From: Chloroflexota bacterium
Lineage (GTDB): Bacteria; Chloroflexota; Anaerolineae; Aggregatilineales; UBA2796
NCBI GenBank assembly: GCA_021325095.1
Contig: JAJPHV010000082.1
Span: 1-46,248 of the forward strand
Direction: 5' to 3'
DNA length: 46,248 bases
Position 1 is the first letter of the stretch; each line of letters opens with the position of its first letter. The notes beneath the pieces are model-generated. The model worked only from the letters and a program-made list of their open reading frames with translations. It was not told the DNA's origin and did not search any database. Of this stretch, positions 8,050-16,928 are shown piece after piece. The position numbers were made by a program, and so were the translations under genes.

Positions 8050-9375
8050 GTGACCACTCAGCCCAAACCCCTTGTTTCCCTGGACTCCCCCGTGTTTGTC
8101 GTCCCTGACGAGGCGCTGGTTCCCGTCAATGACTTTCCCTCGCGCCAGGTCGATATTCCGCAGTCCAAGATGTTCGTCATCAAAAAGTCTTTGGACGGCT
8201 ACCGCGCCAAGTTCGGCAAGGACGCGCCAACCTTCGACGCCTCGCAGGGCGACGGCGGCGCAAGCCTGCCTGGTGTCCCTCATGAACTGCTGGATCGTGC
8301 CAACGCGATGCTCAAAGCGCATGGCACGGGCTACGATTTCGGCTACGGAACGGATGCCTTTCGCAAGGCGACTGCCGAGCAGTATTGGAAGTTCGCGCCC
8401 GAAACGGGCTATGGCCCCACCAATATTATCGCAACCGACGGCGGACGTGATGGATTGGTCAAAGCCTATCAGGCGATGGTCACACTGGGCACAGGACGCA
8501 TCGGCGACGTGCTGCTCACGTCGCGCGTGCCCTGGGTCAGCTACAACTGGGGGCCATACGGCGTCGGTCAGAACGTATTGCTCGCGCCCGGCCACGAGGA
8601 AACAGCCTGGCAATATACCGAAGAGTCGCTGGCGGCCTGCGTCGAGTTTTGCGAAAGGCACGGTGCGCGGCGCATCGCCGGGGTGATCATTACCTCGCCC
8701 GACAACCCGACGGGCAACTGCCTGCCCTTGCAGCGCCAGATCGAACTGGCCCACAGAGCACTTGAATTGGGCATCCCGTTTGTGTTGTTCGACTGGATGT
8801 ACCACTGGATCACCAGCGGCGCGCCCTCGGACATCAATGTGGTGCTGAAGGCTTTCTCGCCGGAGGAGCGCAGCCGTCTGATCTTCCTGGATGGCCTCAC
8901 CAAGTCGCTCGGCGCGTCCAACATTCGCGGCGCGCATCTGGTGGCTTCGGAGAAGGTTGTCAAGTTCATCACCAACCGATCCAGTCACGGCGTGCTGCCG
9001 AGCTTCTATTCGCAGGCTGTCGCTATGGCCGCCTACGAGATGGGCTTCGGCAAAGCGGCTGCGTCCATCATCGGCCCGACCAACACCAGCCGCGAGATCG
9101 CGCGCAAGTTCTTCAAGGACAAAGGCTACAACGCCATCATCGGCGAAGGCGGCTATTACGCTTTTGTCAACTGCATCGAGCCGATCACGCGCGGTGGGAT
9201 GGCCGACTCCGACGAGTTCGTGCGCTACATGGGCGAGAATTACGGCGTGGCCGTCATCCCCGGCATCCACTTCTCGGAGGCCGGGAAGAACTGGATTCGC
9301 TTCTCGTATGCGCTGCCGCCGGAGAAAACACAAAAAGCGCTGGCGCGCTTTGACGAGGCATTCCACTCGTTGTAG
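8050..9375 (+). CDS. PLP-dependent class I/II aminotransferase
   Basis: A 441-aa fold-type I aminotransferase transferring amino groups between an amino acid and a 2-oxo acid. NPTG (219-222), Asp248 and Tyr251 in FDWMYHW, and the Schiff-base lysine Lys285 in GLTKSLGASNIRG are all present; NWIRFSYALP near the C-terminus carries the carboxylate-binding Arg. The start is GTG at 8050, with GGAG 6 nt upstream; the TTG at 8038 would place that GGAG inside the gene. The N-terminus (about 30 residues before the barrel) is slightly long. A hairpin repeat follows the stop. The substrate is not evident. Confidence 0.88.
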   Translation: MTTQPKPLVSLDSPVFVVPDEALVPVNDFPSRQVDIPQSKMFVIKKSLDGYRAKFGKDAPTFDASQGDGGASLPGVPHELLDRANAMLKAHGTGYDFGYGTDAFRKATAEQYWKFAPETGYGPTNIIATDGGRDGLVKAYQAMVTLGTGRIGDVLLTSRVPWVSYNWGPYGVGQNVLLAPGHEETAWQYTEESLAACVEFCERHGARRIAGVIITSPDNPTGNCLPLQRQIELAHRALELGIPFVLFDWMYHWITSGAPSDINVVLKAFSPEERSRLIFLDGLTKSLGASNIRGAHLVASEKVVKFITNRSSHGVLPSFYSQAVAMAAYEMGFGKAAASIIGPTNTSREIARKFFKDKGYNAIIGEGGYYAFVNCIEPITRGGMADSDEFVRYMGENYGVAVIPGIHFSEAGKNWIRFSYALPPEKTQKALARFDEAFHSL

Positions 9376-9388
9376 CAGCCTCATTTCG

Positions 9389-9438
9389 CCTCACCCCCGG
9401 CCCCTCTCTGTTTGCGGAGAGGGGGGCAGGGGATGAGG
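9389..9438. repeat. Intergenic hairpin repeat, copy 3 (compact palindrome)
   Basis: CCTCACCCCCGGCCCCTCTC...GGAGAGGGGGGCAGGGGATGAGG: the cleanest view of the whole unit, a 50-bp near-palindrome. It begins 13 bp after the aminotransferase stop. Confidence 0.85.
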
Positions 9439-9485
9439 TCAATATCAGGTGTCGGAGTGTGAAACTCCGGCGGAGAGGGTTTTGT

Positions 9486-9821
9486 TTAGCCGACCAGCAG
9501 CCGCAATCCCACGACCAGCAGTCCAATGATCGCCATCGTGCCGCAGATGAGGGGCACGAGCCGCGCGAAACCTTCCGGCAAGAAGAGGTCTGCAATGTAG
9601 TCATCGCCTGTCGGGTCGCCCCACTGCTTCGCCAGTCTGGTGAGTGGGCAGCGCATCCCGTTGGCGACGTATACGGCCATTTCAGCCAGCACCAGCCCGA
9701 CGGCCACGACCAGCCAGGGGCCGCGCACGTTGAACAGGCCGCTATAGAGAATATAGAGAATGGCGCTGCTCTCGACGACAAAGACCAGACTGTGGGCGGA
9801 CTTGAGCCAGAAAAGTGCCAT
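9486..9821 (-). CDS. Small multi-spanning membrane protein, conserved type
   Basis: A 111-aa protein with three hydrophobic segments (about 8-30, 35-55, 87-110). A conserved-looking cytosolic or periplasmic loop, NGMRCPLTRLAKQWGDPTG, is followed by DDYIADLFLPEGF, a pattern seen in small uncharacterised membrane proteins; I cannot name a function. The ATG at 9821 lies 2 nt after the stop of the Ddn-like gene, so it is translated as the second gene of that unit. Confidence 0.7.
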   Translation of the reverse strand: MALFWLKSAHSLVFVVESSAILYILYSGLFNVRGPWLVVAVGLVLAEMAVYVANGMRCPLTRLAKQWGDPTGDDYIADLFLPEGFARLVPLICGTMAIIGLLVVGLRLLVG

Positions 9822-9823
9822 CG

Positions 9824-10291
9824 TTATCTTGCCAGCGCGACTTCGACCACGACAATCTTTGGAGCGACGCGACGTATGTCCTCCCCATCGGGTCGGCCTC
9901 CAGAAACAAGCCGGACTCCGTAGAATTGGGCATAGTGGGGATACTTGATCATTAATGCAGTGAGGAGTGGAGCGACAGACGAAACGTCTGTCACGACCCT
10001 CGCGTTGCCTTGATAGACTTTTCCCTCGATGCGTACTTCAACCGGGGCCGCTGCTTGAAAGTTGTGCCACCATGTACGAATGCGTTTGGTCAAGATAGTG
10101 ACCTTTGCGCCTTCACGAACATAACCGACGGGTACGCTGTATCGTTTGCCGGACTTATGCCCGGTGAAGTTGAGCAGCAGAATCTGGTTGCTCATCAAAC
10201 GATGCACCAACGGAAGTTGCAGCATTGTTGCTATCATGGCGTTGGCAAATGCCGACGGCCTCCATTCCCACGGACGATCTGAAGCATTCAT
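9824..10291 (-). CDS. Nitroreductase/F420-dependent (Ddn-like) family protein
   Basis: A 155-aa protein of the deazaflavin-dependent nitroreductase family (split barrel; DUF385/Ddn). Family marks include TGHKSGKRYSVPVGYV, an EGAKVTILT strand, RTWWHNFQAAAPVEVRIEGK, and a closing VVEVALAR. Relatives bind F420 (some FMN or lipid quinones) and reduce small molecules; the cofactor cannot be confirmed here. The start is the ATG at 10291, with GGAG/GAGG just upstream; the open frame runs to 10354 without a site. It is followed after 2 nt by the small membrane-protein gene. Confidence 0.8.
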   Translation of the reverse strand: MNASDRPWEWRPSAFANAMIATMLQLPLVHRLMSNQILLLNFTGHKSGKRYSVPVGYVREGAKVTILTKRIRTWWHNFQAAAPVEVRIEGKVYQGNARVVTDVSSVAPLLTALMIKYPHYAQFYGVRLVSGGRPDGEDIRRVAPKIVVVEVALAR

Positions 10292-10399
10292 CACCCTCGC
10301 TCCTGCTAAGGATTCGTTGCGCATCCTTGCTATTCTGCGAGAAGCATAGAGCAATCCCTGAGTGCCGTCATCGCAAAAACGAAGCGGATCGTCTACAAC

Positions 10400-10424
10400 A
10401 AAAAGACCGTCCCGGAGACGGTCT
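10400..10424 (-). terminator. Rho-independent terminator of the ferredoxin-oxidoreductase/stress operon
   Basis: On the minus strand a perfect 8-bp stem (AGACCGTC and GACGGTCT, 5-nt loop) runs into TTTTT (10404 to 10400). It lies about 120 bp past the stop of the universal-stress gene, the last gene of that operon. Confidence 0.7.
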
Positions 10425-10543
10425 CATTCCACATTTGCAGTAAGGCATCGTTTATCGGCTTGCAGCTATTCGTGTGCGTATCTGGCCCATTGCGATGGAT
10501 TCCGCAGACTCAGTGCTCTGGCCTGAGCCACACTGCGTAAAAC

Positions 10544-11047
10544 TCATCCTCGACGTGCCGAGATGAGCAGGACGGGACACGGGGCGCGATGCAGCACTCC
10601 CTCGGCGACGCTGCCGAGCAGCACGCGGCGCAGTCCGGTGCGACCATGCGTCGCCATGATGATCAAGTCGCAGCCATTCCTGGCGGTCTCCACAATGGTC
10701 TCGACCACCTCGCCCGGCAATACCTCGATTTTGACCTCGTAGCCTTTCTCTCTCAGCCGTTCGCTGGTGCGCTGCAAGTAGTCGAACCGCTGGTTGAACT
10801 CCTGCGTGTCGTGAGCGTTCTGTACCAGTGGCCTCTGCTCGTATGGCAGGCTGGTTGTCCAGTACACACCGTTGAGCAGTGTGGTTACTGCCCCCGTCGG
10901 TTGTTCAGCGATCTCGGCGATCAGCATCTCGGCGACGGATAACAGGTGAATCTGAGCGCCTGGCTTCGCCACCTGGTCGATGTGCTGCAAGGCCAATTCG
11001 GCCAGTTCGGAACCATCCAGAGGAACGAGAATATTGCAATAGCTCAT
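10544..11047 (-). CDS. Universal stress protein (UspA family)
   Basis: A 167-aa single UspA domain. The first strand ILVPLDGSELAE and the ATP-binding signature GRTGLRR...GSVAEGVLHRAPCPVLL are intact, so it is of the ATP-binding type. Such proteins are cytosolic stress effectors without a fixed reaction. There is an insertion of about 25 residues after the second strand (TGAVTTLLNGVYWTTSLPYE). It is the last gene downstream of the CBS protein and the four oxidoreductase genes, all in the same direction; CBS plus Usp pairs often sense adenylates or redox energy state, which fits a ferredoxin enzyme operon (inference). Confidence 0.9.
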   Translation of the reverse strand: MSYCNILVPLDGSELAELALQHIDQVAKPGAQIHLLSVAEMLIAEIAEQPTGAVTTLLNGVYWTTSLPYEQRPLVQNAHDTQEFNQRFDYLQRTSERLREKGYEVKIEVLPGEVVETIVETARNGCDLIIMATHGRTGLRRVLLGSVAEGVLHRAPCPVLLISARRG

Positions 11048-11080
11048 GGCTTTCCTCCGTTGTCATTCAAGCCTCAAACG

Positions 11081-11515
11081 CTATGGGCAAACCTCTTTCT
11101 CTTGTGCGCTCAACAGGCTTATGTAGCTGTCCAGAATGTCGCTTACGGTGACGATTCCCACCAGCCGCCCCTCGTGAACGACGGGCAGCGCGCCGAATTT
11201 ATACGTTTTGAGCACAAGCGCCGCCTGTGCGGCTGGTGTGCCGGGTTCGACGGTCATCGGGTCGGAGGTCATGCAGGCTTCTGCCGTCGTGAAGGCCAGC
11301 AGGGTCTGATCGTCGGATCGGTCATGCAGGATCAGCGGTGAGTTCATCGCCAGCCGTATGTCGCGGTCAGTCACGATCCCGACCAGCCGCCCCTCATCCA
11401 CGACGGGCAACTGGCGGCAGCGGTGCGACTTCATCAGCCCGATCACAGCGCTCAAGGGTGTATCGCGCCGGATGGTGATCGGGTTCGGCGTCATAATCTC
11501 GGCAACCGTCAGCAT
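11081..11515 (-). CDS. CBS-domain pair protein
   Basis: A 144-aa protein made only of two CBS modules (about 1-62 and 78-140). Each has the V-x-EIM/EACMT entry, a P(V)V-EGRLVGIVT strand and a following Asp. Such Bateman modules bind AMP, ATP or SAM and act as energy sensors. It lies between the gamma-type subunit of the 2-oxoacid oxidoreductase and the universal stress gene, with gaps of about 30 bp each side, so it is probably part of the same transcript. No partner domain is fused, so it must act in trans. Confidence 0.9.
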   Translation of the reverse strand: MLTVAEIMTPNPITIRRDTPLSAVIGLMKSHRCRQLPVVDEGRLVGIVTDRDIRLAMNSPLILHDRSDDQTLLAFTTAEACMTSDPMTVEPGTPAAQAALVLKTYKFGALPVVHEGRLVGIVTVSDILDSYISLLSAQEKEVCP

Positions 11516-11542
11516 TGTCTCTCCTGTGCGCAGTTTGTTCAG

Positions 11543-12109
11543 CTATCCCAGGTGAGCTACCGCCTCGCCAAGCCGGGCAGCAAAGGCTACGCCTTTGTCG
11601 AGTGCCTCAAGGTTTCTCGGCAGCAGATCGCGGTGGTGGGCGGGAATGTGCTCGTCCAGCGCGCGCCTGATGGCCGCCACCGGCAGAACAGGGTGCGCCG
11701 TCAGCACCGCCCCCAGCATCACCACGTTTGCCAGCCGCAGATCGCCCGTTTCATCGGCCAGGTCTGTCGCCGGCACAGGCAGCCTGATCACGTCCTCTCG
11801 CCCGCTGTTGGCCTCGATCAGCGAGACGTTGTACGCCAGCAGGCCCTGCGGCGCGGTATACGACTCGTACTTCTCAAAGGACGGATTGTTGAAGGCCATG
11901 ACGACTCGGGGCCGCCGGACGACGGGCGAACCAATCGGCCTGTCGCTGATGACGACGTAGCAGTGGGCCGTCCCACCGCGCATCTCCGGCCCATAGGATG
12001 GAATCCAGGTGACGTGCAGCCCCTCGCCCATCGCGGCATAGGCCAGAAGCTGCCCCGCGAACATGACACCCTGTCCCCCGAACCCGGCAATCAAGAATTC
12101 TTCTTGCAT
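11543..12109 (-). CDS. korC: 2-oxoacid:ferredoxin oxidoreductase, gamma subunit
   Basis: A 188-aa subunit of a 2-oxoacid:acceptor oxidoreductase. Its first strand carries GFGGQGV and the next loop SYGPEMRGGTAHC, both signature stretches of the POR gamma domain, which helps hold CoA and bridges the other subunits. It is third in the order ferredoxin, alpha, beta, gamma on the minus strand; the gap to the beta gene is 16 bp. The enzyme converts a 2-oxo acid plus CoA to acyl-CoA, CO2 and reduced ferredoxin. Symbol follows the generic korC use; the substrate is argued under the alpha subunit. Confidence 0.88.
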   Translation of the reverse strand: MQEEFLIAGFGGQGVMFAGQLLAYAAMGEGLHVTWIPSYGPEMRGGTAHCYVVISDRPIGSPVVRRPRVVMAFNNPSFEKYESYTAPQGLLAYNVSLIEANSGREDVIRLPVPATDLADETGDLRLANVVMLGAVLTAHPVLPVAAIRRALDEHIPAHHRDLLPRNLEALDKGVAFAARLGEAVAHLG

Positions 12110-12125
12110 CGTCTGTCCACCTGTG

Positions 12126-12932
12126 CTACAGCGCGGCCACTTCGTCGGCCACCTTGTAATCGCCCAGCGGGAAGTATGGAATCATCTCGTTCTCGATCCA
12201 CTTCAGCGATTCTTCGGGCGACAGGCCCCAGTTGGTCGGGCAGCTGGAGAGCAGTTCCACCATGCTGAAACCCAACCCGTGCATCTGCACCTTGAGCGCG
12301 GTCAGCACCGCCTTTTTCGCCTTGAGCACGTTCCTGGCGTCGTGCAGGGAGCGCCGCACAATGTACGCGGAACCGTCCAGCCCGGCCAGCAGTTCGCTCA
12401 TGCGCAGTGGGTTGCCGGTCAGTCTGACATCCCGGCCAAAGGGCGAGGAAGTGGTCTGCTGCTTCGGCAGCGAAGTCGGGGCCATCTGCCCGCCCGTCAT
12501 GCCGTAAATGGCGTTGTTGATAAAGATCGTGGTGATCTTTTCGCCCCGCACTGCCGCGTGGACGACCTCGGCCAGGCCAATGGAGGCCATGTCGCCGTCG
12601 CCCTGGTAGGTCAGCACAATCCGATCAGGTTCCAGGCGCTTGATCCCGGTTGCCATCGCCGGGGCGCGGCCATGCGCCGCTTGCACGGCGTCCACGTCGA
12701 AGTAGTTGTAGACGAATACCGAACAACCCACCGAGGCCACCAGGATCGTCCGTTCGCGCAGCCCCAGTTCATCCAGAGCTTCGGCCACCAGGCGCTGCCC
12801 GATGCCGTGCGTGCAGCCGGGGCAGTAATGAGTAACCACTTTGTTCAGGGTGCGGGGGTGTTCGTACACCGCTTCCATGCCCGGCACCCTGTCTTCGCTT
12901 TCCGTTTGTGCTGTACGTTCTGCCATCAACAT
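12126..12932 (-). CDS. korB: 2-oxoacid:ferredoxin oxidoreductase, beta (TPP-binding) subunit
   Basis: A 268-aa thiamine-diphosphate subunit. It has [10 protein letters not shown] near the N-terminus, the TPP motif GDGDMASIG...[16 protein letters not shown], and SSCPTNW near the C-terminus; the cysteines could bind the [4Fe-4S] cluster found in this subunit family. The first ATG (12932) overlaps the end of the alpha gene by 7 bp; a second ATG at 12926 is equally possible. GAGG in the alpha coding end supports coupled translation. Role: binds TPP and decarboxylates the 2-oxo acid. Confidence 0.9.
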   Translation of the reverse strand: MLMAERTAQTESEDRVPGMEAVYEHPRTLNKVVTHYCPGCTHGIGQRLVAEALDELGLRERTILVASVGCSVFVYNYFDVDAVQAAHGRAPAMATGIKRLEPDRIVLTYQGDGDMASIGLAEVVHAAVRGEKITTIFINNAIYGMTGGQMAPTSLPKQQTTSSPFGRDVRLTGNPLRMSELLAGLDGSAYIVRRSLHDARNVLKAKKAVLTALKVQMHGLGFSMVELLSSCPTNWGLSPEESLKWIENEMIPYFPLGDYKVADEVAAL

Positions 12933-14029
12933 AGCGCCTCTTTCGTCCAGCGATTGGAAGGAACTGCCTGTGCGAGCCGCCTGTATTCGGTTTCAATCGT
13001 GGTCAACACATCCTCCGGCATCGGCACGACACCGCCCATACGCCCGTAAAAACTGACCGGAATCTGGCCGCCAATCGCCAGCCGCACGTCATCGACCATT
13101 TGCCCGGCATTCATCTCGACCACCAGACAGCCCTCAACGTTATCGGCCAGTTCGGACAGGCGTCTCTCCGGGAAGGGCCACAGCGTCTGCGGGCGCAGTA
13201 AGCCCACCTTCATCCCGGCTTTGCGGGCTGCTTCGACAGCGGTGTAGGCCACCCGCCCCGCCGTGCCGTAGCCCACCACCAGCAACACCGCGCCTTCGGT
13301 CATGTGCTCTGCGCAGCGCTGCTCGGCCTGGGCGATCTGGCGCAGCCGCTTCTGTATCTTAAGGTTGTAACCTTCTTCCTCCTCGGCTTGCATGTATATC
13401 GAGGAGATGATATTGCGGGCGCGGCCCATCGCCCCGGTGGTTGCCCAGGCCGGGCGTTCGCCCCGCCTGACCGCCCGCATGGCAGGCAGTTCTGCCGGTT
13501 CCATCATCTGCCCGATCAGCCCGTCGGCGGCCAGAATCACCATATGGCGATACTTCTCGGCCAGGTCGAAGGCCAGCCCGGTGAAGTCGATAGCTTCCTG
13601 CACCGAGGCAGGCGCAAGCACAATAGGCCGAAAATCGCCATGCCCGGCGGAGCGTGTCACCTGGAAGTAATCACTCTGGGAGGGCAGGATATTGCCCAGG
13701 CCCGGCCCGCCGCGCATCACGTCCACGATCACACACGGGATTTCCGCCCCAGCCATGTACGATAGACCCTCTTGCATCAGGCTGAAGCCAGGGCTGGACG
13801 AGGAAGTCATCACTCGTGCGCCAGTGCAGGCCGCGCCGTACACCATGTGGATCGCCGCGATCTCGCTTTCGGCCTGAAGGAAAACGCGCCCCAGTTCGAT
13901 CATGCGCCGCGAAAGATGTTCGAGCAGTTCGGTTTGCGGGGTAATCGGGTAACCGAAGTAGGCTTCAAGGCCAGCGCGGAGCGCCGCCTCGGCAATAGCA
14001 ACATTGCCTTTGAGCAGTTCTTTGGTCAT
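12926..14029 (-). CDS. korA: 2-oxoacid:ferredoxin oxidoreductase, alpha subunit, VorB-like (2-oxoisovalerate type)
   Basis: A 367-aa alpha subunit. The N-terminal [33 protein letters not shown], the [16 protein letters not shown] stretch and [11 protein letters not shown] are very like proteins called 3-methyl-2-oxobutanoate (2-oxoisovalerate) dehydrogenase subunit VorB, which oxidise branched-chain 2-oxo acids from Val, Leu and Ile. That assignment rests on resemblance only; 2-oxoglutarate or pyruvate cannot be excluded. It is encoded after a separate two-cluster ferredoxin, the usual delta+alpha+beta+gamma order. A 2-oxoacid enzyme beside a 3-hydroxyisobutyrate-type dehydrogenase and a Liv-type binding protein (earlier in the window) fits branched-chain amino acid use, but these genes are not in one operon. 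Confidence 0.88.
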   Translation of the reverse strand: MTKELLKGNVAIAEAALRAGLEAYFGYPITPQTELLEHLSRRMIELGRVFLQAESEIAAIHMVYGAACTGARVMTSSSSPGFSLMQEGLSYMAGAEIPCVIVDVMRGGPGLGNILPSQSDYFQVTRSAGHGDFRPIVLAPASVQEAIDFTGLAFDLAEKYRHMVILAADGLIGQMMEPAELPAMRAVRRGERPAWATTGAMGRARNIISSIYMQAEEEEGYNLKIQKRLRQIAQAEQRCAEHMTEGAVLLVVGYGTAGRVAYTAVEAARKAGMKVGLLRPQTLWPFPERRLSELADNVEGCLVVEMNAGQMVDDVRLAIGGQIPVSFYGRMGGVVPMPEDVLTTIETEYRRLAQAVPSNRWTKEALC

Positions 14030-14049
14030 GCAATCAGCCTTCCTGGTGG

Positions 14050-14301
14050 TCAGGCCGGTACTGGCGTTCGGCCCTTGACCGGGGCTTCGCGGTAAACGCT
14101 AATGCACACCTCCGGACACATCACAGCGCAAAGTGCGCAGCCAGTACAGTTGCTGCCAGGGTCGAACAGCATTGCAGGGTGGTAGCCACCCGTGTTGAGT
14201 CTATCGAGCGCGATGCGAATCAGGTCTTTGGGACATGCGGTTGCACACAGGTTACAGCCCTTGCAGCGGCTCTGATCAATCCTGATCGTGCCCTTCGCCA
14301 T
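14050..14301 (-). CDS. korD: 2x[4Fe-4S] ferredoxin-like delta subunit of the 2-oxoacid oxidoreductase
   Basis: An 83-aa protein with two classical clusters: Cys13, 16, 19, 23 ([12 protein letters not shown]) and Cys52, 55, 58, 62 ([12 protein letters not shown]). It takes electrons from the TPP subunit and passes them to soluble ferredoxin. It is first in the operon, 20 bp before the alpha gene. The upstream 308-bp gap (14302-14609) holds no gene: there is a weak palindrome at 14417-14433 and one hairpin repeat. Confidence 0.92.
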   Translation of the reverse strand: MAKGTIRIDQSRCKGCNLCATACPKDLIRIALDRLNTGGYHPAMLFDPGSNCTGCALCAVMCPEVCISVYREAPVKGRTPVPA

Positions 14302-14514
14302 GCGCTTCCCTCGCCTCTGAGTCGGATAGCGAGGACAGGAGTCCCCACTTTATTCTGATCATAGTGCGTAACAGGCGGCGCTAATTAGTGCAAAATATCA
14401 CAGGCCGGGCTACCAGTTGTCATATGTGCACAAATGCGTGAAGACAGAGATAGGGGCGTTGCCTGCCGCTTCCCCCTCTCCACGAGAGTTTCATGTACCG
14501 ACAGTTTGAATTAA

Positions 14515-14600
14515 CCTCACCCCCTCTCCGCCAGCAGCGAGGAGGAACTCAGCGGAGTGGACGCCCCTCTCCACCTTGTGGAGAGGGGTCGGGGGTGAGG
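14515..14600. repeat. Intergenic hairpin repeat, copy 4
   Basis: Starts CCTCACCCCCTCTCC and ends TCGGGGGTGAGG, with an inner stem CCCCTCTCCAC (14564-14574) and GTGGAGAGGGG (14578-14588), 3-nt loop. It ends 9 bp beyond the Rieske gene stop. Confidence 0.85.
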
Positions 14601-14609
14601 CATATCTCC

Positions 14610-15698
14610 TCACACCGTCAGCATGATCTCCAATTCTTCCAGCCACCGCTGGTATTCGATCAGTGGCAGGTCTGCCGGACGCAGCGGCATTTCCAGGTGT
14701 GTCCAGAAGGGCGGCAGCAGCCAGGGTCGCTGGCTCTCCACGACGGGCTTGTCCTGCGCGCGCACGATGTCCTCAAAATCCTCGTACACCTGGTCGTGAG
14801 CCGGGTCGAGGTCGTAGTTGCGCGCCACCCGCCAGAAGGTCTGCGTCAGGTTGTAGCGGATCGGGTAGGTCGCCAGCCAGATCGCGTAGCGCTTGCCGTC
14901 GGAACTATCTTTGAGCAGCCGGATCACGTTCGGCACGCCGACGAAGTTGGTGTACGTCACGGTGTCCAGCGCCGGTTCCGCCTTCCCATCCGTTTGGGAA
15001 ATCGTTACATTGCGCGGCTGCAAGATGCTGTACTGCGACATCAGGTAGCGCCCCTCGCGCCAGACCTTGTGATCGGGCGCAGCCACCTGACTGCGATCTC
15101 CCAACGTATGTTCGTGTACCCAGGGGAAATGCGTGTCGTCCAGCGCACCCATGATGGCGCGCGGCGCGCTGGACGACCAGGGTTCGTAGACGCGCAGCGG
15201 GCCGGGTCGGAATGCCGGGTCGGACAGTTCGGGGAATTCAGGAATGTCGAACGTCGGGTGCTCGTCCAGGCACACCCAGATCAGGTCGTAGCGTTCCTGC
15301 ACCAGATAGGTCGGAACCCACGCCTCGGCAGGAATCTCCCGCCCCGGCAATAGCTGCGGGATGCCAACACACTGCCCGGTGCTGTCGTACTGCCAGCCAT
15401 GATACTTGCACATCAAACACTGCTGGCCGTCCGGCCCGGCCATGATTTCGCCCAGCGAAAGCTGTGCCTGGAAGTGACGGCACAGGTCTTGCATGGCAAC
15501 CACCTTGCCGTCCAGCCGTGCCAGCACGATCTTCTCACCCAGTAGTTCCAACCCATAGGGCTGGCCGGCGGGCAGGCTTGCCACCGGCAAGACCGGATGC
15601 CAGAAGCGGCTCATTCCCGAATAATACTGCTCGATTTCCTCGTTCGATGGGGCGTCGAAGGGCCTGATTCTGCGGCGCTCAACAGGCTTTGTGGACAT
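14610..15698 (-). CDS. Rieske non-heme iron oxygenase, alpha-type subunit
   Basis: A 362-aa oxygenase. The Rieske [2Fe-2S] centre is Cys73-x-His75 (CRH) and Cys97-x2-His100 (CKYHGW). The mononuclear iron site is DDTHFPWVHEH, with His190 and His195, and an acidic residue near VYEDFEDIVRAQD later on. It is of the single-subunit aromatic or demethylase kind (VanA/pheophorbide-a-oxygenase-like), which adds oxygen using electrons from a reductase not seen here. The start is ATG with GGAG 7 nt upstream. It diverges from the nucleoside-importer operon across 127 bp. The natural substrate is unknown. Confidence 0.88.
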   Translation of the reverse strand: MSTKPVERRRIRPFDAPSNEEIEQYYSGMSRFWHPVLPVASLPAGQPYGLELLGEKIVLARLDGKVVAMQDLCRHFQAQLSLGEIMAGPDGQQCLMCKYHGWQYDSTGQCVGIPQLLPGREIPAEAWVPTYLVQERYDLIWVCLDEHPTFDIPEFPELSDPAFRPGPLRVYEPWSSSAPRAIMGALDDTHFPWVHEHTLGDRSQVAAPDHKVWREGRYLMSQYSILQPRNVTISQTDGKAEPALDTVTYTNFVGVPNVIRLLKDSSDGKRYAIWLATYPIRYNLTQTFWRVARNYDLDPAHDQVYEDFEDIVRAQDKPVVESQRPWLLPPFWTHLEMPLRPADLPLIEYQRWLEELEIMLTV

Positions 15699-15825
15699 GG
15701 CATTCTCCGCGAGTCGTTCACCAGTTTCGTCATTGTGCCCAATATAACGATTAACCAGGCCCCATACAATAGCCCTGTGTTAATATACGCGCTGTCAACT
15801 TGCCCAACCCGCAGGAGAATTAACG

Positions 15826-16914
15826 ATGAAAGCCCAAAGACGGACTTTGCTTCTGGCTGCATTAACCAGCTTGCTTGTTCTCTCGCTGCTTGCTTCGGGC
15901 GGGTCGCTGCGCACAGGCATCGCCTACGCGCAGACCGCCGCCGCCACCGAGGCGCCCGTCCTCAAGAAGGTGCGCGTGGCCCTGATCCTGATCGGCCCGC
16001 AAAACGACGGCTCCTGGGCCGAAGCCGCCGTCAACGCCCTGAACGGGCTGAAAGACAAAGGCTACGACGTAACGCTCAAAGAATCTGTCGCCGATACCGA
16101 CGCCGAGCGCGTCATGCGGTCGTACATCGATGACGGCTACAACGCCATCATCGCCCACAGCTTCAGCTTCCAGGATGCAGTCTTTAAAGTCGCCGCTGAC
16201 CACCCCGAGGTGGCCTTCATCTGGGCGGGCGGCATCAAGCACACCGCCAAGAATGTCGGCGACTACAGCCAGCCCTTCTACGAGGGCGCGTACCTGGCTG
16301 GGATCGTCGCCGCGAAGCTGTCGGCGACGGGCAGCCTGGGCGGGCTGTACGGCTTCGACATTCCGGTCTGCCACGCCATGGGCGAGGCGCTGCTGGCCGG
16401 GGCCAGGACGATCAACGCCAAAGCAGCGCTCGTGCACGGCCAGGTCGGCGATTGGGGTGACGTGCAGAAAGCCAAAGAGGCGGCCCTGGCCCAGCACGAC
16501 ACGGCGGGCGTCGATACCTGGGTGACGTGCGGCGAAGGCCCGGCTCTGGGCGCGATTGAAGCTGCCAAACAGGTCAAGGGTTTCGCCATCGGCTACGTGG
16601 GCGATATGTCCAAGCGCGCGCCCGACGCCGTGCCGATGAGCATCGTCTGGAATATGTCGCCGATTTTCAATGCGTTCGTGAAGGATGTTGAGACCGGCAA
16701 GTTCGACAACGCCTGGTATGATTTTGGCGTGGCCGACGGCGCAGTGGACATTGCCCTCAACCCGGCCTTCACCGATAAGATCGGCAAGGACACCCTGGAC
16801 GCGATTGAAAAGGCCAAAGCCGACATCGCTGCCAAGAAACTGGTTGTGCCCTTCGTTGGTGAGGCCGCCACGCCGACAGCCGAAGCGACGATGGCCGCGA
16901 CGGCCAGCAAGTAA
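15826..16914 (+). CDS. BMP-family substrate-binding protein of a nucleoside ABC importer
   Basis: A 362-aa basic-membrane-protein (Bmp/Med) family receptor that binds purine nucleosides or related ligands outside the cell. Signal peptide ending near AYA-QT (no lipobox, so not lipid-anchored), then VALILIGPQNDGSWAEAA, the ligand-loop pattern of this family, and a C-terminal region with GYVGDMSKRAPDAV. Start ATG with AGGAG 8 nt upstream. It is followed by a dual ATPase and two permeases, so it is the first gene of a full importer. The tail ATMAATASK matches the end of the Liv-type protein at 286-1482. The 175-bp gap before the ATPase holds a structured element. Confidence 0.9.
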   Translation: MKAQRRTLLLAALTSLLVLSLLASGGSLRTGIAYAQTAAATEAPVLKKVRVALILIGPQNDGSWAEAAVNALNGLKDKGYDVTLKESVADTDAERVMRSYIDDGYNAIIAHSFSFQDAVFKVAADHPEVAFIWAGGIKHTAKNVGDYSQPFYEGAYLAGIVAAKLSATGSLGGLYGFDIPVCHAMGEALLAGARTINAKAALVHGQVGDWGDVQKAKEAALAQHDTAGVDTWVTCGEGPALGAIEAAKQVKGFAIGYVGDMSKRAPDAVPMSIVWNMSPIFNAFVKDVETGKFDNAWYDFGVADGAVDIALNPAFTDKIGKDTLDAIEKAKADIAAKKLVVPFVGEAATPTAEATMAATASK

Positions 16915-16928
16915 TTCGGTACAGCTAT

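Noticed and set aside
7849..9384. A 511-codon open frame on the minus strand opposite the aminotransferase gene
   Set aside because: It is a shadow of a high-GC gene: the plus-strand frame has intact PLP motifs and a ribosome site, and the minus frame shows no recognisable fold apart from the short end noted at 7849-7962.
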